A stretch of DNA of 64,000 nucleotides, taken from assembly GCA_026874595.1 (NCBI GenBank), contig CM049310.1, positions 78,979,056 to 79,043,055 on the forward strand, in the 5' to 3' direction. The DNA comes from Sipunculus nudus (taxonomy: Eukaryota; Annelida; Sipuncula; Golfingiida; Sipunculidae). Position 1 is the stretch's first letter. Each line of letters begins with the position of its first letter. The position numbers and the translations under genes are program-made. The notes under the pieces are model-generated. The model did not search any database. It saw only the letters and a program-made list of their open reading frames with translations, and was not told the DNA's origin. Positions 47,201 to 49,698 of the stretch are shown here, one piece after another.

Positions 47201-48486
47201 CCTAATGGTGGCTCTACCTGCCTGACTATGCATAGTTATATTCATTTATCCCTAAACATTTGAAATTTCTCACATTAGATCTATATTACAAGTACAATTC
47301 CACTGGCATAAACTGATCCACACGAAACTCTACTGGCTTGACATGGCGCTGACTAAACCAGATATACACAATAACAGAAGAAAAAGACATTTTATTCAGT
47401 CATATAATTTTTCATTGTTTCTTCTTGTTTCTCTTGTATGACCTTGATATTTACCATTTTTACTTTAGTTTGAATTATCTCTAATATATTATTTTTCCCA
47501 TTGAAATCTTTGCTTCAGTAATGTACCGGAAGTGAGAAAATAATTTTGTAACGTTATTTATTGTCAAGGAAAGGAAAGTAATAACCAGCCACAGATATCT
47601 ATGTTATACACGTTGATTTGCAGGGAGGGGTGTCAACCCAGCCATCATCGCTGGTGCCCTGGCGGCAGTCGGGGTTGTCATCATCATACTGATTGCTGTT
47701 TGTTTCTGCTGTTGGAGAAAGAAAAAATCACAACGATCTCACAGAAGAGAACGACGGCCGGAGAGTAATTTCGTGCCGTACGACATGACATTTCCTGGCA
47801 GCCAACCGACCTTACCAGCCGTGCCCGTCATGCCCCCGCCATACACTGAAGTCAGCATGGGTGTCGTCAACCCCGTTCAACTTCCACCGGATTACGAGTC
47901 CATAGACGGTCTTCATCTGGAAAACCCACCCCCTTATGAACCGAAGATATCGCCAATGCCTCAGCGGAGAAACAACGCTGTACCACAAAGCGCTCCTTCA
48001 GCTCCTGCGCAGGCGCATACGGGCGGCTCATCTGTATCACAACTTCCGGTGCCGCCATCTTGCCAACCTGCATCTGTCGTGTCTAACAATGCAGTCGTCA
48101 CTCAAGGTGCTCAGATAACTCCGACAAGGCCAAGCTTAATTGGGTCCGGCGCTCTTTCTATTTTCGTTGCCCCTAGAATGACCAGGAGCGTTAGTCATGA
48201 CCCTTTGCGTGGAGGCACACCCCATACGTCTCCAAGACAATATAAATATTCTCTGTCATCCAGCACTCCTCCTCTAGAACATCTAAAGGGAATGCCTAAA
48301 TCAACCCTTGATAAAAATCTAGAAGAGGAGAGGACCCGTTCACAGAGTCTAGGGTCTCTCTGGGCTCAGCGGGAATCTGACCCAAACAGACGACGGAGTC
48401 TGTCTAGCAGCATCCTGACTCAAGGCTCACCGCGGCAGCTCAAGTTAACGTTAGATGAAGGCACCGCTGGTGACTACGTTGTCTGA
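9185..48486 (+). CDS. CUB / antistasin-like / LDLa / MAM / MAM / LDLa single-pass membrane protein, 929 aa, 12 exons
   Basis: Coding exons are 9185-9251, 15646-15948, 16422-16730, 21063-21194, 22104-22244, 23137-23396, 23953-24043, 41757-41894, 42726-42982, 43778-43862, 46007-46150 and 47624-48486. They sum to 2790 nt, join in frame, and every junction has AG and GT. Domains in order: signal peptide (1-21), CUB (about 25-150), Cys-rich antistasin-like segment (about 190-222), LDLa (227-271), MAM (276-434), MAM (438-594), LDLa (605-642), transmembrane helix (649-673), stop-transfer RKKK, and a Pro/Ser-rich cytoplasmic tail with PPxY at 713-716, 730-733 and 744-747, ending DYVV. This predicts a type I surface protein with calcium-binding LDLa modules for ligand contact and MAM modules for adhesion or dimerisation, plus a tail able to bind WW-domain proteins such as NEDD4 ligases. 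It is not a protease, as no catalytic domain is present. I know LDLa/MAM combinations (for example MALRD1) but not this exact order. A 15.9-kb transposon sits in intron 7. Confidence 0.9.
9640..10165 (-). repeat. Diverged ~150-170-bp tandem repeat, inverse copy (same family as 18336-19440)
   Basis: Recurring landmark CCTAATTTGCATATTA at about 9673, 9969 and 10132, with a degenerate one near 9810. Landmarks CCATGAAAACCTAGG and CAT-GGTCA lie between them. The reverse complements of these landmarks build the array at 18.3-19.4 kb. Confidence 0.6.
10253..10320. repeat. TA microsatellite
   Basis: Nearly pure (TA)n for about 65 bp. An open frame through it is low-complexity artefact. Confidence 0.9.
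12137..12331. mobile_element. MITE-like repeat with GGATCC-containing terminal inverted repeats
   Basis: The left end CAGTGCAGGCACGGATCC and the right end GGATCCGCACCTGCAGTG are inverted copies (about 16 of 18 matching). The interior contains two related halves (AAAATTGT...GTCGTTGGTT) and G-rich runs. About 195 bp, no coding capacity. Flanks show no clear target duplication. Confidence 0.55.
12870..13155 (+). mobile_element. MITE-like repeat, GCCTCCGCCA family, copy 1
   Basis: 286 bp with perfect 10-bp terminal inverted repeats GCCTCCGCCA / TGGCGGAGGC. The interior shares long stretches with 14340-14608 (opposite orientation) and 57425-57670 (same orientation), including ACGCAATC, TTTCGGGAAGGGGTCAATGA and a GAGTGAATGCAAA-type end. 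Non-coding. Confidence 0.75.
14065..14182. repeat. About 35-bp tandem repeat, 3-4 copies
   Basis: Successive copies of GAATAGAAAATTATAATCAA followed by TATAGAAATTCA, the last copy decaying. Simple local duplication in intron 1. Confidence 0.8.
14340..14608 (-). mobile_element. MITE-like repeat, GCCTCCGCCA family, copy 2 (inverted)
   Basis: Reverse complement of the 12870-13155 repeat, with recognisable blocks TTCACTTATTCGG, TGCATAAGTGACTGTACATTTG and CCTGATTGCGTGAATTATGTT. It ends in TGGCGGAAGC; the other end has lost its terminus. Confidence 0.65.
15378..15531. repeat. ACT and AGT trinucleotide repeats in inverted arrangement
   Basis: A TAC/ACT run (15378-15400) is followed by an AAT run and then TAGTAG/AGAAG runs (15447-15531) on the same strand. 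The ACT and AGT parts are complementary and could form a long imperfect hairpin. Confidence 0.8.
15646..15948 (+). CDS. Exon 2: CUB domain, first part
   Basis: Acceptor TTTTTCAG and donor GTGAGT. Encodes DISCYQHILGSDKKGVIHSY with the typical CUB core SYNYPFEYPN, then conserved cysteines (CRHRF, CFRF, CQNDYLEYPG) and YCGIG. Phase 1 at both ends. Confidence 0.88.
16190..16250. repeat. Fragment of dispersed 'cgcagacctccgcca' repeat
   Basis: ACTAGAAATCTGCACTCAGA then GCGCAGACCTCCGCCATATGGC, sharing the GAACTAGAAATCTGCA block with the left side of the 14.3-kb repeat. Lies in intron 2. Confidence 0.45.
16422..16730 (+). CDS. Exon 3: CUB end and Cys-rich antistasin-like segment
   Basis: Finishes the CUB fold (GIAFYSDQLHRDKGFYATWE), then a linker, then a short Cys-rich stretch PCKPRECAEYCFHGYKNDS followed by NGCPTCDC. 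The pattern C-x3-C-x3-C and NGCPxCxC matches the antistasin-like repeat of annelid and mollusc proteins. Only one such unit is present and function is unknown here. Phase 1 at both ends. Confidence 0.85.
17004..17123. repeat. Perfect 60-bp tandem duplication
   Basis: The unit starting TCAAATTGGGAACATTATG is repeated exactly with a 60-bp period. The near identity indicates a recent duplication. Confidence 0.95.
17264..17515 (+). repeat. Dispersed intronic repeat 'CCAGAGGTCGTTTC', copy 1 (3'-truncated)
   Basis: Begins CACCCTTCCGCCAGAGG and continues GAAACGAATCTCTTCTA, GGGACGCCCGGGACTA, TTGTCTCAACTGTCAAAC, TACTTATTCC and TTTGCCTTGAAACAA. Matches 24056-24455 and 43052-43455 in order and orientation. 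Confidence 0.8.
17549..17595 (+). repeat. G-run cluster, possible G-quadruplex
   Basis: Several runs of 5-14 G separated by single T, A or ATTGGCC. Four or more G-runs of at least four lie within 47 nt. Intronic; no gene element is attached. Confidence 0.6.
18336..19440 (+). repeat. Array of diverged ~170-bp repeat units
   Basis: Landmarks ATATGCAAATTAGGGCCGCC, ATCTCAAGAACTA, AGATCTAGGTTTTCATGG and TCAAAGATTAATGTAAAGCA recur at roughly 170-bp spacing (about 18340, 18510, 18678), with more decayed copies to 19440. Inverted copies lie at 20085-20425 and 9640-10165. Confidence 0.65.
20085..20425 (-). repeat. Inverted copies of the ~170-bp repeat family
   Basis: GTGGCCCTAATTTGCAAAT, AATCTTTGACCATGAAAACT and GGCGGCCCTCATTTGAATAT are reverse complements of landmarks in 18336-19440. 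The two arrays therefore face each other across about 650 bp. Confidence 0.6.
21063..21194 (+). CDS. Exon 4: LDLa module 1
   Basis: Single-exon LDL-receptor class A repeat, phase 1-1. The six-Cys pattern is visible: CHETNYTC, CIDRRLICNEVDDC, then the acidic DDCGDGSDE calcium site and a final NC. A symmetric module exon, typical of exon shuffling. Confidence 0.9.
21195..22103 (+). other. Intron 4
   Basis: AT-rich, no exon or recognisable repeat beyond short A/T runs. Confidence 0.5.
22104..22244 (+). CDS. Exon 5: MAM domain 1, N-terminal part
   Basis: Encodes SCDFDIHDFCGYRTYPNGAW then NGPSYDHTQGGHGGWG. This is the characteristic MAM opening: Cys-Asp-Phe, second Cys after five residues, and GPxxDHTxG. 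Phase 1-1. Confidence 0.9.
22245..23136 (+). other. Intron 5
   Basis: Contains at 22567-22590 a short GCCTCCGCCA end of the MITE-like family (TATGCCTCCGCCAAAAATTG). Otherwise no feature; a T/C-rich tract precedes the acceptor. Confidence 0.5.
23137..23396 (+). CDS. Exon 6: MAM domain 1, core
   Basis: Encodes GYFVYLDWPSY, ARLTADINVQKRNTTKCISF and WYYMVTDGVSLSLHL, the MAM jelly-roll core with its third cysteine (KCISFWYYM). Starts phase 1, ends phase 0. Length 260 nt against 257 nt for the matching exon of MAM 2. Confidence 0.9.
23397..23952 (+). other. Intron 6 with AAT/ATA microsatellite
   Basis: A trinucleotide AAT run with interruptions lies at about 23578-23672. The open frames across it are repeat artefacts. 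Confidence 0.7.
23953..24043 (+). CDS. Exon 7: MAM domain 1, C-terminal part
   Basis: Encodes FQFIVNREDIYSRPSVSLDD then VSIINGTC, the closing strand of a MAM domain (xDDVSIxxGxC). Phase 0-1. Donor G|GTGAGT. Confidence 0.9.
24056..24455 (+). repeat. Dispersed intronic repeat 'CCAGAGGTCGTTTC', copy 2
   Basis: About 400 bp, starting 13 bp after the exon 7 donor. Shares with copy 3 the blocks ACTTATTCC, GTCCTTACCA, TTTATGTAATTTGCCTTGA, GCATTGTGGGGGCTAGATT and TACTCTTGTGAGTCCGA. Full-length relative to copy 1. Confidence 0.85.
25122..25205 (+). repeat. Dispersed 'TTCGCGAGGGTTTC' repeat, copy 1
   Basis: TTCGCGAGGGTTTCTATTTC, GCGAATTCCGCGAAACTGG and AAAGCGAAAATAAAAATTTC, followed by GTGAACAA. Matches 59396-59490 in order. 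A repeat of this type is widespread in marine invertebrate genomes as I remember them. Confidence 0.65.
25499..25544 (+). repeat. Left terminal inverted repeat of the CACTA-type element
   Basis: CACTGAAAA followed by GTTAGTC-GACTAAC-TTAGATTAGTC. Aligns to the reverse complement of 41361-41406, which reads CACTGAAAACC then GATTAGTC, GACTAACTTAGG. Confidence 0.85.
25513..25783. repeat. Sub-terminal array of TTAGTC / GACTAA palindromes
   Basis: Six spaced palindromes TTAGTC-N5/6-GACTAA start near 25514, 25571, 25615, 25671, 25725 and 25766. Single GTCAA/GTTCGTC half sites lie between them. In plant CACTA elements such sub-terminal repeats bind an element-encoded protein; the same role here is inference. 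Confidence 0.85.
25963..25968 (-). terminator. Polyadenylation signal of the companion gene
   Basis: TTTATT on the plus strand reads AATAAA on the minus strand, about 80 nt after the stop at 26047. Confidence 0.6.
26047..26322 (-). CDS. Companion gene exon 7 (last)
   Basis: Acceptor TTTTGTTTTCAG. Encodes VTKGSITVGIACISELENIV through VLTLLAKLGR and stop. The final amphipathic block (YPKKLKNTW, then a Val/Leu end) is the family's most recognisable part. Confidence 0.83.
   Translation of the reverse strand: MTKGSITVGIACISELENIVDCDNFQVVVDGSPICAVDNFIDAVVCLMVSFYVFNVEYPKKLKNTWQIKLLKVQDSKPPNRVLTLLAKLGR
26047..36377 (-). CDS. Companion gene of the CACTA-type element, 499 aa, 7 exons
   Basis: Exons in transcription order: 36377-36070, 35669-35505, 34990-34897, 34500-34108, 33541-33361, 27669-27587 and 26322-26047. 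They total 1500 nt in frame with good donors (mostly GTAAGT) and acceptors. The first exon encodes a compact domain with FTVQEKSDLKKLLTESFGI and FQVYIPEWEDW, reminiscent of a PB1/ubiquitin-like or SAM-associated fold. The middle carries IWPAEYKFPEY, RWGIKNYLPPDPVGED, and TFPWLFRREG. The end has VDNFIDAVVCLMVSFYVFN then EYPKKLKNTW. This order matches from memory a large family of uncharacterised animal proteins, often labelled 'sterile alpha motif domain-containing protein 3-like' in fish, that accompany EnSpm elements. The role is unknown; a DNA-binding or accessory function is a guess. All splice sites and the frame are intact. The last long intron carries a nested element. An AATAAA lies at 25968-25963. 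Confidence 0.82.
27587..27669 (-). CDS. Companion gene exon 6
   Basis: 83-nt exon on the far side of the nested element. Encodes ATAIAALLANMYIMKEDPED then MIYPETE. The 'EDPEDMI' segment corresponds to a conserved 'EDPE.L' of the family. Phase 1 to 0. Confidence 0.8.
28632..28873. repeat. Left part of a dispersed mollusc-type repeat, split by the nested element
   Basis: Starts CAAGTGGTCCATGGGCCATG then ACGCTCAGCTGAATAGGAAC and ends TTTCAGGTTTCCCAG at the insertion point. The sequence resumes at 32664 (AGGATATTTTTTATGGACCT). Related copies are at about 32940-33150 and 33735-33980. Confidence 0.65.
28905..29190. repeat. ATATG/TTATAAGG word array, left end of the nested element
   Basis: Short words TTATATG, TGTCCCTTATATT, GAGTTATAAGGGAGTTG and TCAGTTATAAGGGAG recur every 11-24 bp. 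Short frames through it are artefacts. Confidence 0.8.
29973..30143 (+). other. Possible promoter and first exon inside the nested element
   Basis: A palindromic CRE (TGACGTCA) lies at about 29973. Then comes a more GC-balanced stretch that ends AAAAAATGTCTCATTG|GTAAGT, a perfect donor. With the acceptor TTTTTGCAG at about 31814 it would read MSHWSNRRGQKRI and stop. Could be the decayed 5' end of an element gene or a non-coding transcript. Confidence 0.3.
31815..31990 (+). other. Possible second exon with polyadenylation signal inside the nested element
   Basis: Acceptor TTTGTTTTTGCAG precedes GTCAAACAGGAGGGGACAG. An AATAAA follows at about 31972. Coding potential is a handful of residues only. 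Confidence 0.25.
32265..32650. repeat. ATATG/TTATAAGG word array, right end of the nested element
   Basis: About 25 copies of CATATATGG, GGGAGTTATAAGG, GTGACATATA and similar words, in the opposite sense to the left array. Confidence 0.85.
32664..33150. repeat. Right part and second copy of the dispersed mollusc-type repeat
   Basis: TTCCTGGATCTCTAGGCAGA then TTTCTAGGTCTAGCAGTTTT occurs at 32680-32725 and again, as CCTGCCTGGATGTCAAG then TTCTAGGTCTAGCAGTTAC, at 33018-33068. It ends GGTCGGACAGACAGACAG then GAGTGATCGCTAAAGCTCAG. This tail type is familiar from bivalve genomes. Confidence 0.65.
33361..33541 (-). CDS. Companion gene exon 5
   Basis: Acceptor TATTTTTTCAG. Encodes a helical stretch LTEEYQRLQECDPIKTFLQA then NEIGAQLLNKAQQLKNKPAL. 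Donor T|GTGAGT, phase 1. Confidence 0.82.
33735..33985. repeat. Third copy of the dispersed mollusc-type repeat
   Basis: Begins CTTGTGGCCCATAGGCCATG then ATGCTCAGC and ends AACAGACAGGGAGACCAACA then GACACAGAGTAGAGACCGG. Diverged relative of 28632-33150. Confidence 0.5.
34108..34500 (-). CDS. Companion gene exon 4
   Basis: 393 nt, phase 0-0. Encodes KLWKMRIQTKFQNSRKRL, a Lys/Glu linker, NYLPPDPVGEDFVSIDIKIQ and RYMAATFPRRRNLLV, ending TFPWLFRREG at donor GTAAGT. Confidence 0.83.
34897..34990 (-). CDS. Companion gene exon 3
   Basis: Small exon encoding YPTTLQYHRIATALLSKFPM then LDGALAGSDRM. Too short for most ORF listings but fits phase 2 to 0 between its neighbours and matches the family's 'YPT...A.aL...P.L' segment. 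Confidence 0.8.
35217..35301. repeat. TC/TA microsatellite and C homopolymer
   Basis: (TC)n then (TA)n at 35220-35262 and an 18-C run at about 35283-35300, in an intron of the companion gene. Confidence 0.9.
35505..35669 (-). CDS. Companion gene exon 2
   Basis: Acceptor TTTTCACAG. Encodes PSPGRQIWPAEYKFPEYIIP and a Lys/Asp-rich helix (LDSKDRKRLLDGLYND). Donor GTAAGT, phase 2 in and out. Confidence 0.82.
36070..36377 (-). CDS. Companion gene exon 1
   Basis: Starts MSDKYEYHVTFGEKKD with C at -3 on the coding strand (CAGACATGG on the plus strand). Encodes the ubiquitin-like/PB1-like N-terminal domain and an acidic Ser-rich linker. Donor AT|GTAAGTG, phase 2. Confidence 0.82.
36568..36599. repeat. 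CpG-rich 12-mer tandem upstream of the companion gene
   Basis: GCGCGCGGAAAC twice and then GCGCGC, with a further GCGCGGAAAC at 36631. It lies about 190-250 bp upstream of the companion ATG in otherwise CpG-poor AT-rich DNA, so it may be part of the promoter or a protein-binding site. Alternatively it belongs to a small inserted repeat. Confidence 0.5.
37986..37991 (-). terminator. Polyadenylation signal overlapping the transposase stop codon
   Basis: The minus strand reads ACAAAATAAAACTGA: the stop TAA is embedded in AATAAA. Confidence 0.45.
37987..40446 (-). CDS. CACTA/EnSpm-type transposase with zinc fingers and one in-frame TGA
   Basis: One frame of 820 codons from ATG 40446 to TAA 37987, open except for TGA at 38814-38812 (codon 545). 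N-terminal zinc fingers: C11-C14-H27-H32 and C42-C47-H60-H65. Then a long helical region, the family signature DDFQIVNPLGNK (about 290), ADNLAAHEIGGFFESF with CRTCLA (about 382-405), HDLFEGVIPNVLKH (about 470), and after the TGA MLGHRVPSGDKKWN and MRFEAKHSYFKEL (about 632). These match from memory animal EnSpm transposases with an RNase H-like D-D-E core (candidate residues in DDF, ADN and RFEAKH). The TGA splits off the last catalytic Glu, so a truncated product would be inactive. The next codon is CTA, a context known to allow stop readthrough. Otherwise no frameshift is present. An AATAAA overlaps the stop codon. It would cut and paste the whole element. Confidence 0.85.
38812..38814 (-). 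other. In-frame TGA followed by CTA inside the transposase
   Basis: Coding strand reads GCA TGA CTA ATT CCT. The same frame is open for 544 codons before it and 274 codons after it, so it is either a single nonsense mutation (CGA to TGA would fit) or a programmed readthrough site (UGA CUA). Confidence 0.9.
40447..41360. other. 5' region of the transposase gene and right sub-terminal region
   Basis: Contains a GT-rich stretch (40500-40535), TTAGTC/GACCAG half sites (about 40763-40795) and GACTAAC/GTCAA half sites (41260-41370). No exon is recognised. Confidence 0.5.
41361..41406 (-). repeat. Right terminal inverted repeat of the CACTA-type element
   Basis: TTACTAACCTAAGTTAGTC then AAAATGACTAATCTAGG and TTTTCAGTG. 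Inverted partner of 25499-25544. Confidence 0.85.
41757..41894 (+). CDS. Exon 8: MAM domain 2, N-terminal part
   Basis: Encodes EDVSCTFQLDMCQWSRDPAT then DKDLYWRRRSG and RGPTTDRLDSN. Opening of a second MAM domain, CTFQLDMCQW. Acceptor ATTTCAG, donor A|GTATGT. 138 nt, phase 1-1, against 141 nt for MAM 1. Confidence 0.9.
42285..42410 (+). repeat. Dispersed repeat 'CCGCTGCTTTGTATAGC', copy 1
   Basis: GTAGTCGTTCCAGATCTCCTT, CCGCTGCTTTGTATAGCAAG, GGGCTGGCAC and GTAATCACATCAAT match 50070-50205 in order. Intron 8. Confidence 0.8.
42726..42982 (+). CDS. Exon 9: MAM domain 2, core
   Basis: Encodes GFYMYVEGRWSTKPAYLTSR, then KCIQFFFNLGNSRDTLEIYI and WQRLRITVKVEDGPFK. 257 nt, phase 1 to 0, in the same positions as exon 6. 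Confidence 0.92.
43052..43455 (+). repeat. Dispersed intronic repeat 'CCAGAGGTCGTTTC', copy 3
   Basis: Starts about 70 bp after the exon 9 donor. Collinear with copy 2 over about 400 bp, ending TACTCTTGTGAGTCCGAGTC then TGCGGAGTGTG. Confidence 0.85.
43621..43645. repeat. G-rich run in intron 9
   Basis: GAGTGGGGG followed by a long G run, A, and a further G run. Simple sequence. Confidence 0.8.
43778..43862 (+). CDS. Exon 10: MAM domain 2, C-terminal part
   Basis: Encodes ISVRALPDPSSWVAFDDVMV then LQSSCDVAG, the MAM closing strand (AFDDVxV...C). 85 nt, phase 0-1, against 91 nt for exon 7. Confidence 0.9.
43863..46006 (+). other. Intron 10 (2.1 kb)
   Basis: Holds an exon-like stretch at 43918-44030 that does not fit the frame, a MITE-like inverted repeat at 45353-45630, and no other recognised feature. 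Confidence 0.6.
45353..45630. mobile_element. MITE-like element with 'GGTTCTCAGGCAC' terminal inverted repeats
   Basis: Left end GGCCAAAAAAGGTATGGTTC then TCAGGCAC (to 45383). Right end GTGCCTGAGAACCATATC then TATTTTTTGCC (45599-45628). The inner part has GCGGGCGGGCGATTTTTT on one side. About 275 bp, with no ORF of note. A related fragment lies at 55967-56075. Confidence 0.65.
46007..46150 (+). CDS. Exon 11: LDLa module 2
   Basis: A Pro/Thr linker (PTTTPPPAPEPT) then the LDLa repeat CTTGQHMCDHGRCVDGRYVC with DGRRDCSDGSDEANC. All six cysteines and the DCSDGSDE calcium site are present. Phase 1-1. Confidence 0.92.
46397..47095. mobile_element. Short DNA element with 'TCAGKGGCGTCAAT' terminal inverted repeats
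   Basis: Left end TCAGTGGCGTCAAT; right end ATTGACGCCCCTGA, inverted with one mismatch. Flanks GTAGCC (46391-46396) and GTACCC (47096-47101) look like a 6-bp target duplication with one change. G-rich runs lie just inside both ends. No transposase. Confidence 0.55.
46583..46750. repeat. Near-perfect 168-bp palindrome (fold-back) with hammerhead-like cores
   Basis: Arms of 83 bp at 46583-46665 and 46668-46750 are reverse complements with about two mismatches, centred on GAATGTGGTT-CT-AACCACATTC. The right arm, and the left arm on the other strand, each read CTGATGA, then 16 nt, then GAAAC. These are the conserved core strings of a hammerhead ribozyme. The intervening 16 nt can form a short stem (CGGG/CCCG in the right arm). 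Confidence 0.8.
47624..48486 (+). CDS. Exon 12: transmembrane helix, cytoplasmic tail and stop
   Basis: Encodes the 25-residue hydrophobic segment from AIIAGALAAV to AVCFCCW, a basic stop-transfer run RKKKSQRSHRRERR and a 250-residue Pro/Ser-rich tail. WW-binding motifs PPPYTE, PPDYES and PPPYEP lie within 35 residues. Basophilic kinase sites (RSVS, RRRSLS) follow. The end DYVV fits a class II PDZ ligand. TGA at 48484-48486. Confidence 0.9.
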
Positions 48487-48504
48487 AGTATAGAGCAGTA
48501 TATA

Positions 48505-48660
48505 CAGTGAAACCTGTGTAATAGGACCACACGTGGGACTGGTCAAAAGTGGCCTTATTTACTCGTGCGGTCTTATTAGACAGGTCAGATTAAACCAATG
48601 CGAATGATTTCGGTTCACTCAAGAGTGGTCTTAATAGACAGGTACGTGATCTGATTATAC
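48505..48660 (+). repeat. Dispersed 'GTGAAACCTGTGTAATAGGACC' type repeat in the 3' UTR
   Basis: CAGTGAAACCTGTGTAATAGG, GTGGCCTTATTTACTCG, GTGGTCTTAATAGACAGG. I remember similar sequence as a common interspersed repeat in marine invertebrates. Confidence 0.55.
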
Positions 48661-48849
48661 GTAAATGAGATGAAGAATATGGAAGATGCTGTCAAGAAGC
48701 AAACAGGTTATCAGAGACTTGTATTTTAAGATTATAAGGCAAATCCATTATCAAACAGACACTTTAAAATTAAGCGTGCATTATTTTATTATTTTCCGAG
48801 TGACCACGGAATTTAGGCCAACAATTCACATCTACAGTATTCTTATACA

Positions 48850-49026
48850 GTGGACCTCTCCTTACGGGCGCCTCTGGTCTAAGGGAATCTCCAATTTACG
48901 GATATATATGGGCAGTCCCTTGAAAGTTGGTCCCTAAATATATATCCTCCCTACTAAGGACACCTCACTTTTGCGGGCAAAAATGTCTGGTCCCGTAAGT
49001 GTTCGTAATTCGGGGGTTCTACTGTA
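48850..49026 (+). repeat. Dispersed 'TACAGTGGACCTCTC' type repeat in the 3' UTR
   Basis: TACAGTGGACCTCTCCTTACG, GGACACCTCAC, TAAGTGTTCGTAATTCGG and GGGTTCTACTGTA. Ends are weakly inverted (TACAGT / ACTGTA). Same general class as the preceding repeat. Confidence 0.6.
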
Positions 49027-49692
49027 AATGAATATGATTAAATTCCTTCGACTACTGTACAGAAATAAATTATTTGATTACCGGTGACGATATATTTTCT
49101 CTATGTCATTTATACAGTTGAAGTTTTTCTGTAACGTCTTGCATCTTCATATAACAGCGTTCGTCACTTATCGTGTGACTGATGCCCACGCTAAAAAGTT
49201 TTCAGTTTGGCAATGATGCAGATCATCTTTGACGAAGAAGGGCGTCGCTTGATATTCCTAACGATATTTGCAAGGTTAAATAATGAATTTGGTTTTGAAT
49301 TTGATGATGTTCAGTTTCATTAGTATAAATAATAATAAACAGGTGGCGGCACTGAGGTGAGTCGGCCAAAGCAGAGTTTCGCAATGAATCCCTTCTCATC
49401 TTTTATAAACCTGCTTATCTGAGCGCTCATTGTGAAATGAGCTGTTATATTAGAATGACTTTTGCATTTTAACATTAGGATATATTTTTACCATTAATAT
49501 TAACGTAGTATATAGTCTTTTTTGTGGTTTATCATTGATGTAAATCTTTATATCTGCATTTTTTATAGATCTTTGTATTCGGACGATACATGTAGAATTT
49601 ATATGTACATATCATGTATTTTTAAAAAGAATGTACAAAACTTATAGTCTAGTTATACTTATATACACTGATGTAAACATGATGAACACTTA

Positions 49693-49698
49693 AATAAA
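49693..49698 (+). terminator. Candidate polyadenylation signal of the surface-protein gene
   Basis: AATAAA about 1.2 kb after the stop. An earlier AATAAA near 49065 is an alternative. Confidence 0.35.

Larger units (their letters stand above)
46151..47623 (+). other. Intron 11 with a TIR element and a fold-back repeat
   Basis: Contains the TIR element 46397-47095, the inverted repeat 46583-46750 nested in it, and TA microsatellites (46503-46520, 46746-46830). Confidence 0.7.
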
